DNA from: Phocoena phocoena
Taxonomy: Eukaryota > Chordata > Mammalia > Artiodactyla > Phocoenidae
Reading direction: 5' to 3'
Length of the DNA stretch: 64,000 nucleotides
Assembly: GCF_963924675.1 (NCBI RefSeq)
Contig: NC_089236.1
Span: forward strand, 28,543,319-28,607,318
Shown: in pieces, positions 12,320 to 23,625 of the stretch
Layout of the letters: each line of letters begins with the position of its first letter
How positions within the stretch are numbered: position 1 is the stretch's first letter
Translations under genes and position numbers: made by a program
Notes under the pieces: model-generated
What the model saw: only the letters and a program-made list of their open reading frames with translations
The model's database searches: none
Told to the model about the DNA's origin: nothing

Positions 12320-12549
12320 CTTTTTTTTCTTTTCTTTTTTTTTTTTTTTTTTTTTTTGTTGTACGTGGGCTTCTCACTGTTGTTGCCTCCCACATTGTGG
12401 AGTACAGGCTCTGGACACGCAGGCTCAGCGGCCATGCCTCACGGGCCCAGCTGCTCCATGGCATGTGGGATCTTCCCTTACCGGGATATGAACCCGTGTC
12501 CCCTGCATTGGCAGGCGGACTTTCAACCACTGCACCCCAAGGGAAGCCC
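12320..12549 (-). mobile_element. CHR-type SINE, minus strand
   Basis: The reverse complement shows the GGGCTTCCC head at 12549 and a long T-run (A-tail) at about 12337-12357. T/C-rich direct repeats flank it (about 12319-12336 and 12550-12566), but low complexity makes their exact limits uncertain. The right edge reads TTTTTT/AA, an L1-endonuclease-type target. Confidence 0.92.
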
Positions 12550-12559
12550 CTTTTCTTTC

Positions 12560-13760
12560 TTTTTTTAATCCAAGTCTCTGATCTATTTTATTTTGCTTCT
12601 CTCTGAATTAGTTAAAATTTCTTGCAGGCAGATTTACTTGTGATGGATACCCTCGGTCCTTGTTTGTCTAAGAAAGTCCCTATTTCCATTAACTTTTGAA
12701 GCGTAACCTTGTCTGATATATAATTCTATGTTTGTGTTTTTTCTTCAATACATTATATTATTTCCTTCCACTGTGTCCTTTTTTATGTTCTTTCTAATGA
12801 GAAATAAATGTAAATCTTATCTTTCTTCTTCATCAGGTAGGTAAGGTGATTTTCCCACTCTGGCTTTTTTCAAGATTATCTGTTTGTATTTGGTTGTATA
12901 CAATTTATTATGATGTGTCTAGGTATAGGCTTATAGTATTTATCCTGCTTTGTGTTCTCTGAGTGTGCTGAATGTGTGGTTTGATATGTCATTAATTTTG
13001 GAAAATTCTTAACCCTTATTAATTAACTATTTCTTCTTATATTTTCTTCACCTTCTGATCTTTTAAGTATATTATTCCCACAGTTCATGATATTGTGTTC
13101 ATTTTTTCATTCGCTTCAACATATTTTGCAGTTCAGTTCAAGAAGTTTCTGTTGACATTATATTCTATCCCACAGATTATTTACTCAGCCTTGTCCTGTC
13201 TGCTGATGAGCCCATCAAAGGCATTCTTTATTTTTGTTACAGTGTTTTTTGTTTCTAGCATTCCCTATTATTGTTTCTGTTGATATGGTGGTAATAGGTT
13301 GAGAGTATAACTATTCTTTAATCTTATGATTAAATTTAAGTTTTGGTGGGCCTGGCTTCCTTGACCTCTAAGTGTTTTTCTTACCCTTTTCTCCCTTCCT
13401 TTATTTGAGACAGACAGATTAAAGGGGGAGTGGAATTGGTTAACTGCACTTACTGCAGGACAGATAAGTCTCTGGTAAGTAGTTTCCTTTCAAGGGGACC
13501 TCTTTGTTATGGAGAACACTCTGGGAATATTTCAAAATGATGTTTTTTTGTTTTTTTTCCCCTCTGACTGTCTGTCACAAGAGGATATATTTTTAGATCT
13601 TCACCATGAAAACCTGGTATTGTTGATAGAGGCAAAACCATATAAAGCCTATGTCGCAGGAGATTTTAACTCTCAAGAGAGTCTATACTTGGTCTCTAGC
13701 AATTTGTCAGATTACTAGTTAGTGTTCTTATCAGTTACAGAATTCACTGGCTTGTTTCAG
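12560..13760 (-). mobile_element. Ancient L1 (L1M-type) ORF1-region relic
   Basis: Heavily diverged. It resembles the reverse strand of old mammalian L1 ORF1 (segments such as TTATGATGTGTCTAGGTATAGG near 12910 and CCCATCAAAGGCATTCTTTATT near 13210). No frame is preserved. The right limit is approximate. It is a different, older element from the L1 at 11873-12319. Confidence 0.55.
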
Positions 13761-14797
13761 GTAAGCTAATCTCAGCCACGATTCTCTGTATTTGCCTGTC
13801 TCCCCAGCTTTCCATTTGACTATCCTTCAATTCTCTACAGGATCTAAAAAAAAAAAAAAATCTAGATTTCCAATTTATTAAAATGTTTTCTTGCTTTTAA
13901 AACAGAAGTGACAATTTCCAGACTATTTACATATTGCAGCTAGAACCAGAAGTTTTTTTTTTAATTCACATTATCAACATACTATATTCCCTGTACATTG
14001 TTTTCTGTAATTAATATACCCTAGGGATTTTTCTCATTTTGAGTAGCTTAATGTTTAATGTTTAAAAGTTCATCAATTTGTTTAACAAATATTTATTATT
14101 TATTCAGTGGATATATAACAACATTTTCTCAAAACTCTCAGTAGACCTGGCATATTTAAAATTGGTATTTCTGGCATATTTATAATTGATATTGCTAAAA
14201 GTGTTTTGGTGTGTTAAGACACCTTAAGAAATTATTCCATACACAGAGTAAAAAGTAAAGAAGGTAAAATTTGAGGGAAAAATAAGGAGCATTCTAAATC
14301 ACACAAAGGATGCACTAGCTATGGTATTAATTTTAGAAGGAGAAAACAAAAAGAATAAATAATAACTGAAACTAAAATATATGATGAGGAAAGAGTCCCT
14401 AAGAATAAATAAGTTGGTTTAGGCAGAATATTGGGAAAAAAATTGTCATATTGATATATACCCTATATCAATTTTTGAATTCTAAAAACTGTTTAAAAAA
14501 CCCCACAAGCCCCGATGCAGTCACTTATGCTACACCATAACAACAAACTGGGGCTTAAATACCTAACCTAATTAAAGCTTCAACCTCCTTCTGAAATGTA
14601 GTCTAAATCAGTCAGTCAAGAATTTTCTGGTCAGCACCAATGAGTTAATTTCTCACATGGGCCTTCTCCATCCCTCAAAAAAAGATGAGGTAACCCACCT
14701 AACAATTTTTTTTTACCTAAATGGAAGATAAACAAATCTGAAATCATTATTTTTCTGTTTATGACTTCCTTGACTTGCCTTTTAAAACCTTTCTCTT
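13760..14797. other. AT-rich stretch, nothing recognised
   Basis: It holds a short poly(A) at about 13846-13860 and otherwise unassigned AT-rich DNA. No open frame of interest, no splice-flanked exon candidate and no repeat I can name. Confidence 0.4.
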
Positions 14798-15010
14798 GGG
14801 CTTCCCTGGTGGCGCGGTGGTTGAGAGTCCGCCTGCCGATGCAGGGGACACGGGTTCGTGCCCCGGTCTGGGAGGATCCCACATGCCGCGGAGCGGCTGG
14901 GCCCGTGAGCCATGGCCGCTGGGCCTGCGCGTCCGGAGCCTGTCCTCCGCAACGGGAGAGGCCACAGCAGTGAGAGGCCCGCGTAACGCATAAAAAAAAA
15001 AAAAAAAAAA
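14798..15010 (+). mobile_element. Young CHR-type (CHR-2-like) tRNA-derived SINE
   Basis: The best preserved SINE in the window. It has the GGGCTTCCCTGGTGGCGCGG head, an A box TGGCGCGGTGG (14810-14820), a B box GGTTCGTGCCC (14853-14863), a CpG-rich body and an unbroken A-tail of about 20 nt. The left flank is TTTT/AAAACCTTTCTCTT (repeat 14784-14797) and the right repeat is ACTTTCTCTT (15011-15020), so the target matches the L1 endonuclease consensus. Retained CpGs and a pure tail indicate recent insertion. Box A and box B form the internal pol III promoter known for tRNA-derived SINEs; the element is not a functional tRNA. Confidence 0.96.
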
Positions 15011-15020
15011 ACTTTCTCTT

Positions 15021-16079
15021 TTTGCAGCCCTTTGGAGCTCCCCTCTACTTGCTAGAAGGAATGAAACCTAATTCATGAATCATTCAATAAAGCCAATTAG
15101 ATCTTTACAATTTACTCCATTGAATTTTGTTTTTGTAACAAAACAGAAAGTAAACAGAGAGAAATGTATAAAAAGGAAAAAGCAATTTTATATTTAAAAA
15201 TATTTAATTTAAAATGTACTTCATACATGTTTATAATTTTTGTTTTAAGTCAGGGATCTTCTTGGAAGTTATTCAATATATTCTACAAGACATATGTTTC
15301 ATATACATATATAACTTAGATTCACAAATATAACTTCAATATTTAAATTAATTTAGGTAACACTCAGCAATGTAATTACATGTATCCTGGAACTGTCAGT
15401 TTGTGTGTATGTAGGTAAAATGTGGTATATGTATGTAAAATATGGTATATGTACACTATATAGTTACATCATTATCAGGAAGAAATGAGATTATAAAAGT
15501 CAGTGCTCTTACTTCCATTTTCATACTGCTTTATATTTTAGTAAACATTTATAATTGAATATAAATGTGAACATTTATTGAACATTAAGGTAAGCAATAT
15601 TTTATTAGGGTGAACATACTTGCACATTGTATTTTGTAAAAGTTAACTTTAAATTAGCTTTATGGAAAGAAATTTTGCAATGTATATCAATAATCTTAAC
15701 AGTGTTCATGTACTGATGACCAACATTTCTGCAATTATTAATATTTAGAGAGAAAAAAGCATTTGCAAAACATATTTAAATAAGAGAGCAATTGTCATTG
15801 TGTTTATTTAACAAGAAAACATAGGAACAATTTATAGATTCTTATAAATAACAGAATATTGAACTCAGTTAAATATAATATTGATTATTCACAGGATAGA
15901 TTTATTTTCAAAACACTTTCAAAGGTGTGTAAAGTGATCAGTATTTAATATTAAACTTTAAAAAGAAGTATACAGAATAATAAATCACACCTTGCCTATT
16001 TTAATACACTACTACTGAAAAAAATGAAAATGAGAAAAGATATAAAATTTGGAGATATATATCAATTTTTTTTCTAGTT
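15021..16079. other. AT-rich unassigned DNA
   Basis: Very AT-rich with short poly(T)/(A) and ATATGTA runs. I see no gene, RNA or nameable repeat. Confidence 0.4.
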
Positions 16080-16376
16080 TTTTGATCTTACAAATAATAG
16101 TGTCAGGAGTGTACTTATATATGCCTCTTGATGCACATATGTGTACATTTCTTCTGCATATATATTTAGTAGTGCAATACCAGTGTCAAAAGACATGCCT
16201 ATGTTCAAGTTGAGTACATACTGCCATTTTTCCATTGTGGTTGTACCAATTTATATTCCGACCAGTAGAGAATGCTAGTTCATATTGCTTTACAACCTGG
16301 CCAGACTGGTTATTGTCAACAACACTAACCTCAGAGTTATAAATTTACTGATGGTCTTTTCCTTTGACATTCATCT
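16080..16376 (-). mobile_element. Ancient L1 ORF2 C-terminal relic
   Basis: Reverse-strand sequence like CCATTGTGGTTGTACCAATTTA (near 16232) is the old-L1 counterpart of the ORF2 C-terminal region. Strongly diverged, limits approximate. The full-length L1 at 16396 inserted at its edge. Confidence 0.55.
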
Positions 16377-16832
16377 TTTATGTTGTAATATTTTAATTTT
16401 TATTTTTTAACATCTTTATTGGAGTATAATAGCTTAACAACGGTATGCTGGTTTCTGCCTTATAACAAAGTAAATCAGCTATATATATACATATATCCCC
16501 ATATCTCTTTTCTCTTATGTCTCTCTCTCTCCCACACTCCCTATACCACAACTCTAGGTGGTCACAAAGCACCGAGCTAGTCTCCCTGTGCTATGTGGCT
16601 GTTCCCATTAGCTATCTATTTTACATTTGATAGTGTATATATGTCCATGCCACTGTCTCACTTTGTCCCAGCTTAAACTTCCCCCTCCCTCTGTCCTCAA
16701 GTTGATTCTCTAGTAGGTCTGCATCTTTAGTACTGTCTTGCCCTTAGGTTCTTCATGATTATGTATGTATTATATATGTATATGTATATTATGCATATAT
16801 ATATATATACATATATATATAAATATATATAT

Positions 16833-19800
16833 TTAGATTCCATATATATGTGTTAACATATGGTATATGTTTTTCTCTTTCTGAGTTACTTCACTCTCTA
16901 TGACAGACTCTAGGTCCATCCAACTCACTACAAATAACTCAATTTCATTTCTTTTCATGGCTGGGTAATATTCCATTGTATATGTGTGCCACATCTGCTT
17001 TATCCATTCATCTATCGATGGGTACTTAGGTTGTTTCCATGTCCTGGCTATTGTAAATAGAGATGTAATGAACATTGTGGTACATGACTCTTTTTCAATT
17101 ATGTTTTTCTCAGGGTATATGCCTAGTAGTGGAATTGCTGAGTCACATGGTAGTTCTATTTTTAGCTTTTTAAGGAACTTCCATACTGTTCTCCATAGTG
17201 GCTGTATCAATTTACATTCCCTCCAACAGTACAAGAGGGTTCCTTTTTCTCCACACCCTCTTCAACATTTATTGTTTTTAGATTCTTTGATGATGGCCAT
17301 TCTGACTGGTATGAGATACCACCTTGTAGTTTTGATTTGCATATCTCTAATGATTAATGATGTTGAGCATTCTTTCATGTGTTTGTTGGCAATCTGTATA
17401 TCTTCTTTGGAGAAATGTCTATTTAGGTCTTCTGCCCATTTTTGGATTGGGTGTTTGTTTTATTGATATTGAGCTGTGTGAGCTGCTTATAAATTTTGGA
17501 GATTAAACTTTTGTCAGTTGCTTCATTTGTAAATATTTTCTCCCATTCTGAGGGTGGTCTTTTTATCTTGTTTATGGTTTCCTTTCCTGTGCAGAAGCTT
17601 TTAAGTTTCATTAGGTCCCTTTTATTTATTTTTGATTTTATTTCCACTTCCCTAGGTGGTGGGTAAAAAGGATCTTTCTGTGATTTCTGTCATAGAGTGT
17701 TCTGCCTATGTTTTCCTCTAAGAGTTTTATACTGGCTGGACTTACATTTAGGTCTTTAATCCATTTTGAGTTTATTTTTGTGTATGGTGTTAGGAAGTGT
17801 TCTAATTTCATTCTTTTACATATAGCTGTCCAATTTTCCCAGCACCACTTATTGAAGAGACTTTTTCTCCATTATATATTCTTGCTTCCTTTATCAAAAA
17901 TAAGGTGACCATATGTGCATGGGTTTATCTCTGGGCTTGGTATCCTGTTCCATTGATCTATACTTCTGTTTTTGTGCCAGAACCATACTGTTTTGATTAT
18001 TGTAGCTCAGTAGTATAGTCTGAGTCCAGGAGGCTGATTCCTCCAGCTCCATTTTTTCTTTCTCAAGATTGCTTTGGCTATTCATGGTCGTTTTTGTTTC
18101 CAAACAAATTGTGAAATATTTTGTTCTAGTTCTGTGAAAAATGCCAGTGGTAGTTTGATAGGGATTACGTTGAATCTGTAGATTGCTTTGGGTAGTATAT
18201 TCATTTTCACAATGTTGATTTTTCCAATCCAAGAACATGGTATATCTCTCCATCTGTTTGTATATGTTTAATTTCTTCCATCAGTGTCTTATTGTTTTCT
18301 ACATACAGGAGTTTTGTCTCATTAGGTAGGTTTATTCCTAGATATTTTATTCTTTTTGTTCCAGTGGTAAATGGGAGTGTTTTCTTAATTTTACTTTCAG
18401 ATATTTCATCATTAATGTATAGGAATGCAAGAGATTTCTGTTCCCTAATTTTGTATCCTGCTACTTTACCAAATTCATTGATTAGCTCTAGCAGTTTTCT
18501 GGTAGCATCTTTAGGATTCTCTATGTATAGTATCATGTCATCTGCAAAGAGGGACAGCTTAACTTCTTCTTTTCCTGTTTGGATTCGTTTTATCTCTTTT
18601 TCTTCTCTGGTTGCTGTGGCTAAAACTTCCAAAACTATGTTGAATAATAGTGATTATAGTTGGAAACCTTGTCTTGTTCCTGATCTTAGTGGAAATGGTT
18701 TCAGTTTTTCACCATTGAGAACAATATTGGCTGTGGATTTGTCATATATGGCCTTTATTATCTCGTGGTAAGTTCCCTCTATGCCTACCTTCTGCATGGT
18801 TTTTATCATAACTGGGTGTTGAATTTTGTGAAAAGCTTTTTCTGCATCTATTGAGATGATCTTATGGGCTTTTTTTTTTTTCAGTTTGTTAATATGGTGT
18901 ATCATATTGATGGATTTGCCTATATTGAAGAATCCTTTCATTCCTGGGATAAACCCCACTTAATCATGGTGTATGATCCTTTTAATGTGTGGTGGTATTC
19001 TGTTTGCTAGTATTTTGCTGAGGATTTTTGCATCTATGTTCATCAGTTATATTGGTGTGTACTTTCCTTCTTTCTATAGTATCTTTGTCTGATTTTGGTA
19101 TCAGGGTGGTGGTGGCCTCATAGAGTGTTCCTCTCTCTGCTTTATTTTGGAAGAGTTTGAGAAGGATACATGTTAGCTGTTCTCTAAATGTTTGTTAGAA
19201 TACGCCTGTGAAGCCAGGTGGTCCTGGAGTTTTGTTTGTTGGAAGAATTTTGATCAGAGTTTCAATTTCAGTGCTTGTAATTGGTCTATTTATATTTTCT
19301 CTTTCTTCCTTGTTCAGTCTCAGAAGGTTGTGCATTTTTAAAAATTTGTCCATTTAATCTTTGTTGTCCATTTTATTGGCCTATAGTTGCTTGTAGTCAT
19401 CTCTCATGATCCTTCCTATTTCTGCATTGTTAGTTGTTATTTCTCCTTTTTCATTTCTAGTTCTATTGATTTGAGTCTTCTCCCTTTTTTTCTTGATGAG
19501 TCTGGCTAATGGTTTATCAATTTTATTTTTATCTTCTCAATGAACCAGCTTTTAGTTTTATTCATTGTTCCTATCATTTCCTTCATTTCTCTTTGATTTA
19601 TTTCTGATCTGATATTTATGATTTCTTTCCTTCTGCTCACTTTGCCGTTTCTTTGTTCTTCTTTCTCTAATTGCTTTAGGTGTAAGGTTAAGTTGTTTAT
19701 TTGAGATGTTTCTTGTTTCTTAAGGTAGGATGTATTGCTATAAACTTCCCTCTTAGAACTGCTTTTGCTGCATCCCAAAGGTTTTGGGTCATCGTGTTTT

Positions 19801-20636
19801 TATTGCAGTTGTTTCTTGGTAATTTTTTGTTTCCTCTTTGAATTCTTCAGTGACCTCTTGGTTATTAAGTAGTTAGTGTATTTTTAGCCTCCTTGTGTTT
19901 GTATTTTTTACAGATTTTCTCCTCTAAATAATATCTAGTCTCATAGTGTTGTGGTCAGAAAAACTACTTGATATGATTTCAATTTTCTTAAATTTACCAA
20001 TGCCTGATTTGTTATCCAACATATGGTCTATCCTGGAGAATTTTTCCATGAGCACTTGAGAAGAATGTGTATTCTGTTGTTTTTGGGTGGAATGTCCTAT
20101 ACATATCAATTAAGTCCATCTTGTTTAATCTATCATTTATAGCTCATATTTCCTTATTTATTTTCATTCTGGATTATTTGTCCATTGGTGAAAGTGGGGT
20201 GTTAAAGTCTGCTACTATGATTGTGTTTCTGTCAATTTCCCCTTTTATGGCTGTTAGTATTTGTCTTTTGTATTGAGATGCTCTTATGTTGGGTACAAAA
20301 ATATTTACAGTTGTTATATCTTCTTCTTGGATTGATCCCTTGATTATTACGTAGTGTCCTTCCTCATGTCTTATAATAGATTTGTTTAAAAGTCTACTTT
20401 TTCTGCTATGAGAATTGTTACTCAAGCTTTCTTTTGACTTTCACTTGCATGGAATACCTTTTTTCGTCCCCTCACTTTCAGTCTGTATGTGTCCCTATGT
20501 CTGAAGTGGGTCTTTTGCAGACAGCATATATATGCGTGTTATTTTTGTATCCATTCGGCCAGTCTATGTCCTTTGGTTGGAACATTTAGTCCATTTACAT
20601 TTAAGGTAATTATCAATATGTATGTTCCTATTGCCA
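16833..20636 (-). pseudogene. L1 ORF2, decayed
   Basis: It keeps all domains as pieces: endonuclease fragments (20425-20174 and 20109-19924), linker (19778-19506), reverse-transcriptase fingers (18959-18654), palm with Phe-Ala-Asp-Asp-Met at its core (18632-18207), thumb and connection (18253-17894), and the Cys-rich C-terminus ending MLTHIYGI (17234-16833). Several frameshifts and nonsense changes, so inactive. Full length is close to the 1270-codon ORF2 of other mammals. Confidence 0.92.
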
Positions 20637-20695
20637 TTTTCTTAATTCTTTTGTGTTTGTTATTGTAGGTCTTTTCCTTCTCCTGTGTTTCCTGC

Positions 20696-21583
20696 CTAGA
20701 GTAGCTCCTTTAGCATTTTTTGTAAAGCTGGTTTGGTGGTGCTAATTTCTCTTAACTTTTCCTTGTCTGTAAGGATTTTAATTTCTCTGTCAAATTTGAA
20801 TGAGATCCTTGCTGGGTAGAGTAATCTTGGTTGTAGGTTTTCCCCTTTCATCACTTTAAATATGTCCTGCCATTCTCTTCTTGCTTGCAGAGTTCTGCTG
20901 AAAGATCAGCTGTTAACCTTATGGGGATTCACTTGTATGTTATTTGTTGCTTTTCCATTGCTGATTTTAATATTTTTTATTTGTATTTAATTTTTGATAG
21001 TTTGATTCATATGTGTCTTGGTGGATTTCTCCTCGGATTTAATCTGTATGGTACTGTCTGTGCTTCCTGGACTTAACTATTTCCTTTCTGATATTAGGAA
21101 TGTTTTCAACTATAATGTCTTCAAATATTTTCTCAGTCCCTTTCTTTGTCTCTTCTTCTCTGGGACCCCTATAATTCGAATGTTCTTGTATTTAATATTG
21201 TCCCAGTGGTCTCTGAGACTGTCCTTAATTTTTTTTTTCATTCTTTTTTCTTTATTCTGCTCTGCAGTAGTCATTTCTACTATTTTATCTTCCAGGTCAC
21301 TTATCCGTTCTTCTGCCTCAGTTATTCTGATATTGATTTCTTCTAGAGAATTTTAAATTTCATTTATTTTGTTGTTCAACATTGCTTGTTTGCTCTTTAG
21401 TTCTAGGTGTTTGTTGAACATTTCTTGTATTTTCTCCATTCTATTTCCTAGATTTTGGATCATCTTTACTATCATTTTTCTGAATTCTTTTTTCAGGTAG
21501 ACTCCTTATTTCCTCTTCATTTGTTAATCTAGTGGGTTTTTACGTTGCTCCTTCATCTGCTGTATGTTTCTCTGACTTCTTAT
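20696..21583 (-). pseudogene. L1 ORF1, decayed, start codon lost
   Basis: Same length class as the other ORF1 copies. The start position reads ATA instead of ATG (21583-21581). Its stop, TAG at 20698-20696, follows the usual LKELL end. The coiled-coil, RRM-like and C-terminal parts are recognisable only as short frames. Non-functional. Confidence 0.85.
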
Positions 21584-22101
21584 TTTGCTCAACTTACTGT
21601 GTTTGGGGTCTCTTTTTCGCAGGCTGCAGGTTCATAGTTCCCATTGTTTTTGGTGTCTGCCCTCAGTGGCTAAGGTTGGTTCGATGGGTTGTGTAGGCTC
21701 CTGGTAGAGGGGACTAGTGCCTGTGTTCTGGTATATGAGGCTGTATCTTTTCTTTTTGGTGGGCAGATCCGCATCTCGTGGTGTTTTTTTGGATGTCTGT
21801 GATCTTATTATGTTTTTAGGCAACCTCTCTGCTAATGGGTGGTGTTGTGTTCCTGTCTTGTTATTTGTTTGGGATAGGGTGTCCAGCACTGTACCTTGCT
21901 TGTCGTTGAGTGGAGCTGGGTCTTAGTGTTGAGATGAAGATCTCTGAGAGTTTTTGCAATTTGATATTATGTGGAGCTTGGAGGTCTCTGGTGGACCAAT
22001 GTCCTGAACTTGTCTCTCCCACTTCAGAGGTACAGGCTTGACACCTGGCTGGAGCAGCAAGACCCTGTCATCTGCATGGTTGGAAATAAAAGAGAGGAAA
22101 A

Positions 22102-22133
<32 letters not shown>

Positions 22134-23606
22134 AATGAAATAAAGTTATTAAAATAAAAAATAGTTATTACAAAATTTTTAAAAGTAATTCAAAAAAGAA
22201 AAAGAAAGATAAACAGAGCAACCAAACCAAAAAACGAATCCACCAATGATAACAAGTGCTGAACACTGTACTTAAAAAAAAAATTAAAAAATGGACAGAC
22301 TGAACCTTAGGACAAATGGTAAAAGCAAAGCTATACAGACAAAATCACACACAGAGGCATACATATACACACTCAGGAAAAGAGAATAAGGGGAAAAATG
22401 TATATCATTGCTCCCTAAGTCCACCTTCTCAATTTGGGATGATTCATTGTCTATTTAGGTATTCCACAGATGCACAGTACATCAAGTTGATTGTGGAGAC
22501 TTAATCTGCTATTCCTGAGGTTGTTGGAAGAGATTTCCCTTTATCTCCTTTATTCGCACAGCTCCTGGGTTCAGCTTTGGATTTGGCCCCCTTCTGCATT
22601 AGGTCACCTGAGGGCATCTCTTCCTGGTCAGACAGGACGTGGTTAAAGGAGTAGCTGATGTGGGGGCTGTGACTCACTCAAGTTGGGGGTGGGCGGGGTA
22701 CAGAATGCAGGGAGAGCCTGCGGCACCAGAGGAGACCATGACATTGCAACAGGCTGAGGCATGCCATGTGTTCTCTGAGGGAAGTTGTCCCTGGAGCACA
22801 GGACACTGGCAGTGGTTGGCTGTACAGGCTCCCGGGAGTGGAGGAGTGGATAGTGACCTGTGCTTGCACACAGGCTTGTTGTTGGCAGCAGCAGCAGTCT
22901 TAACATTTCATATCCATCGCTGGTGTCCGTGCTGAGAGCCACGGCTTGTTTAAGCAGCGCTCTTTATTCCCTCTCCTCGTGCACCACAAAACAAAGAGGC
23001 AAGAAAAAGTCTCTGGCTTCTTCAGCAGCTCCAGACATTTCCCAACCTCCTTTCCACCTAGCCATGGCACACTGGCCCCCTTCAGTCTGTGTCCACGCAG
23101 CCAACCCCCGTCCTCTCTGTGGAATCCGACCTTCGAAGCCTGAGCCTCAGCTCCCAGCCCCCACCCACCCTGGCAGGTGAGCAGACAAGCCTCTCGGGCT
23201 GGTGAGTGCTGGTCGGCACCAATCCTCCATGAAGGAATCTCTCCGCTTTGCCCTCCACACCCCTGTGGCTGTGCTCTCCTCCATAGCTCTGAAGCTTCCC
23301 CTTCCACCACCCACAGTCTCCGCCCACGAAGCACCTTCCTAGTGTGTGGAAACCTTTCCTCCTTCACAGCTCCCTCCCACTGATGCAGGACCCATCCCTA
23401 TTCTTTTGTCTCTGTTTTTCCTTTGCTCTTTTGCCCTACCCAGTTATGTGGGGAGTTTCTTGCTTTTTTGGGAGGTCTGAGGTCTTCTGCCAGCGTTCAG
23501 TAGGTGTTCTGTAGGAGTTGTTCCACATGTAGATGTATTTCTGATGTATTTGTGGGGAGGAAGGTGCTCTCCTCATCTTATAATTCCACCATCTTGAAGC
23601 TACTCC
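21584..23606 (-). promoter_or_regulatory. L1 5'UTR with internal promoter region
   Basis: Homologous to 9726-11872 and 31060-33185. GC-rich part at about 22630-23400; a purine tract with (AGAA)n at 22090-22210; YY1-type AAGATGG motif at 23589-23595 on the reverse strand. Promoter role is inferred from the L1 family. Confidence 0.75.
22098..22134. repeat. (AAAG)n microsatellite in L1 5'UTR
   Basis: About nine tandem AAAG units within a longer purine-rich stretch (22088-22210). Confidence 0.9.
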
Positions 23607-23625
23607 TTTATGTTGTAACATTTTA

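Larger units (their letters stand above)
16396..23606 (-). mobile_element. Full-length L1 LINE, minus strand
   Basis: About 7.2 kb: 3'UTR from about 16415 (with TA-rich tracts at 16760-16830), ORF2 20636-16833, ORF1 21583-20696 and 5'UTR 21584-23606. A 19-bp flanking direct repeat, TTTATGTTGTAA(T/C)ATTTTA, occupies 16377-16395 and 23607-23625 with one mismatch. The right junction reads TTTT/AG. The AAGATGG motif (reverse strand, 23589-23595) is 11 nt from the 5' terminus, as in the copy at 4568-11872. Confidence 0.96.

Noticed and set aside
14798..14870. Possible tRNA gene
   Set aside because: A and B boxes are present, but the cloverleaf is not maintained and the sequence continues into a SINE body and A-tail; it is the tRNA-derived head of a CHR SINE.
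16984..17466. 160-codon open frame on the plus strand
   Set aside because: It is antisense to the L1 ORF2 C-terminus and recurs in the same place in other L1 copies; no evidence of a gene.
18292..18771. 159-codon plus-strand frame (also 27844-28335 and 61321-61779)
   Set aside because: Antisense shadow of the L1 reverse-transcriptase region. The same frame appears in three L1s because the sense strand is similar.
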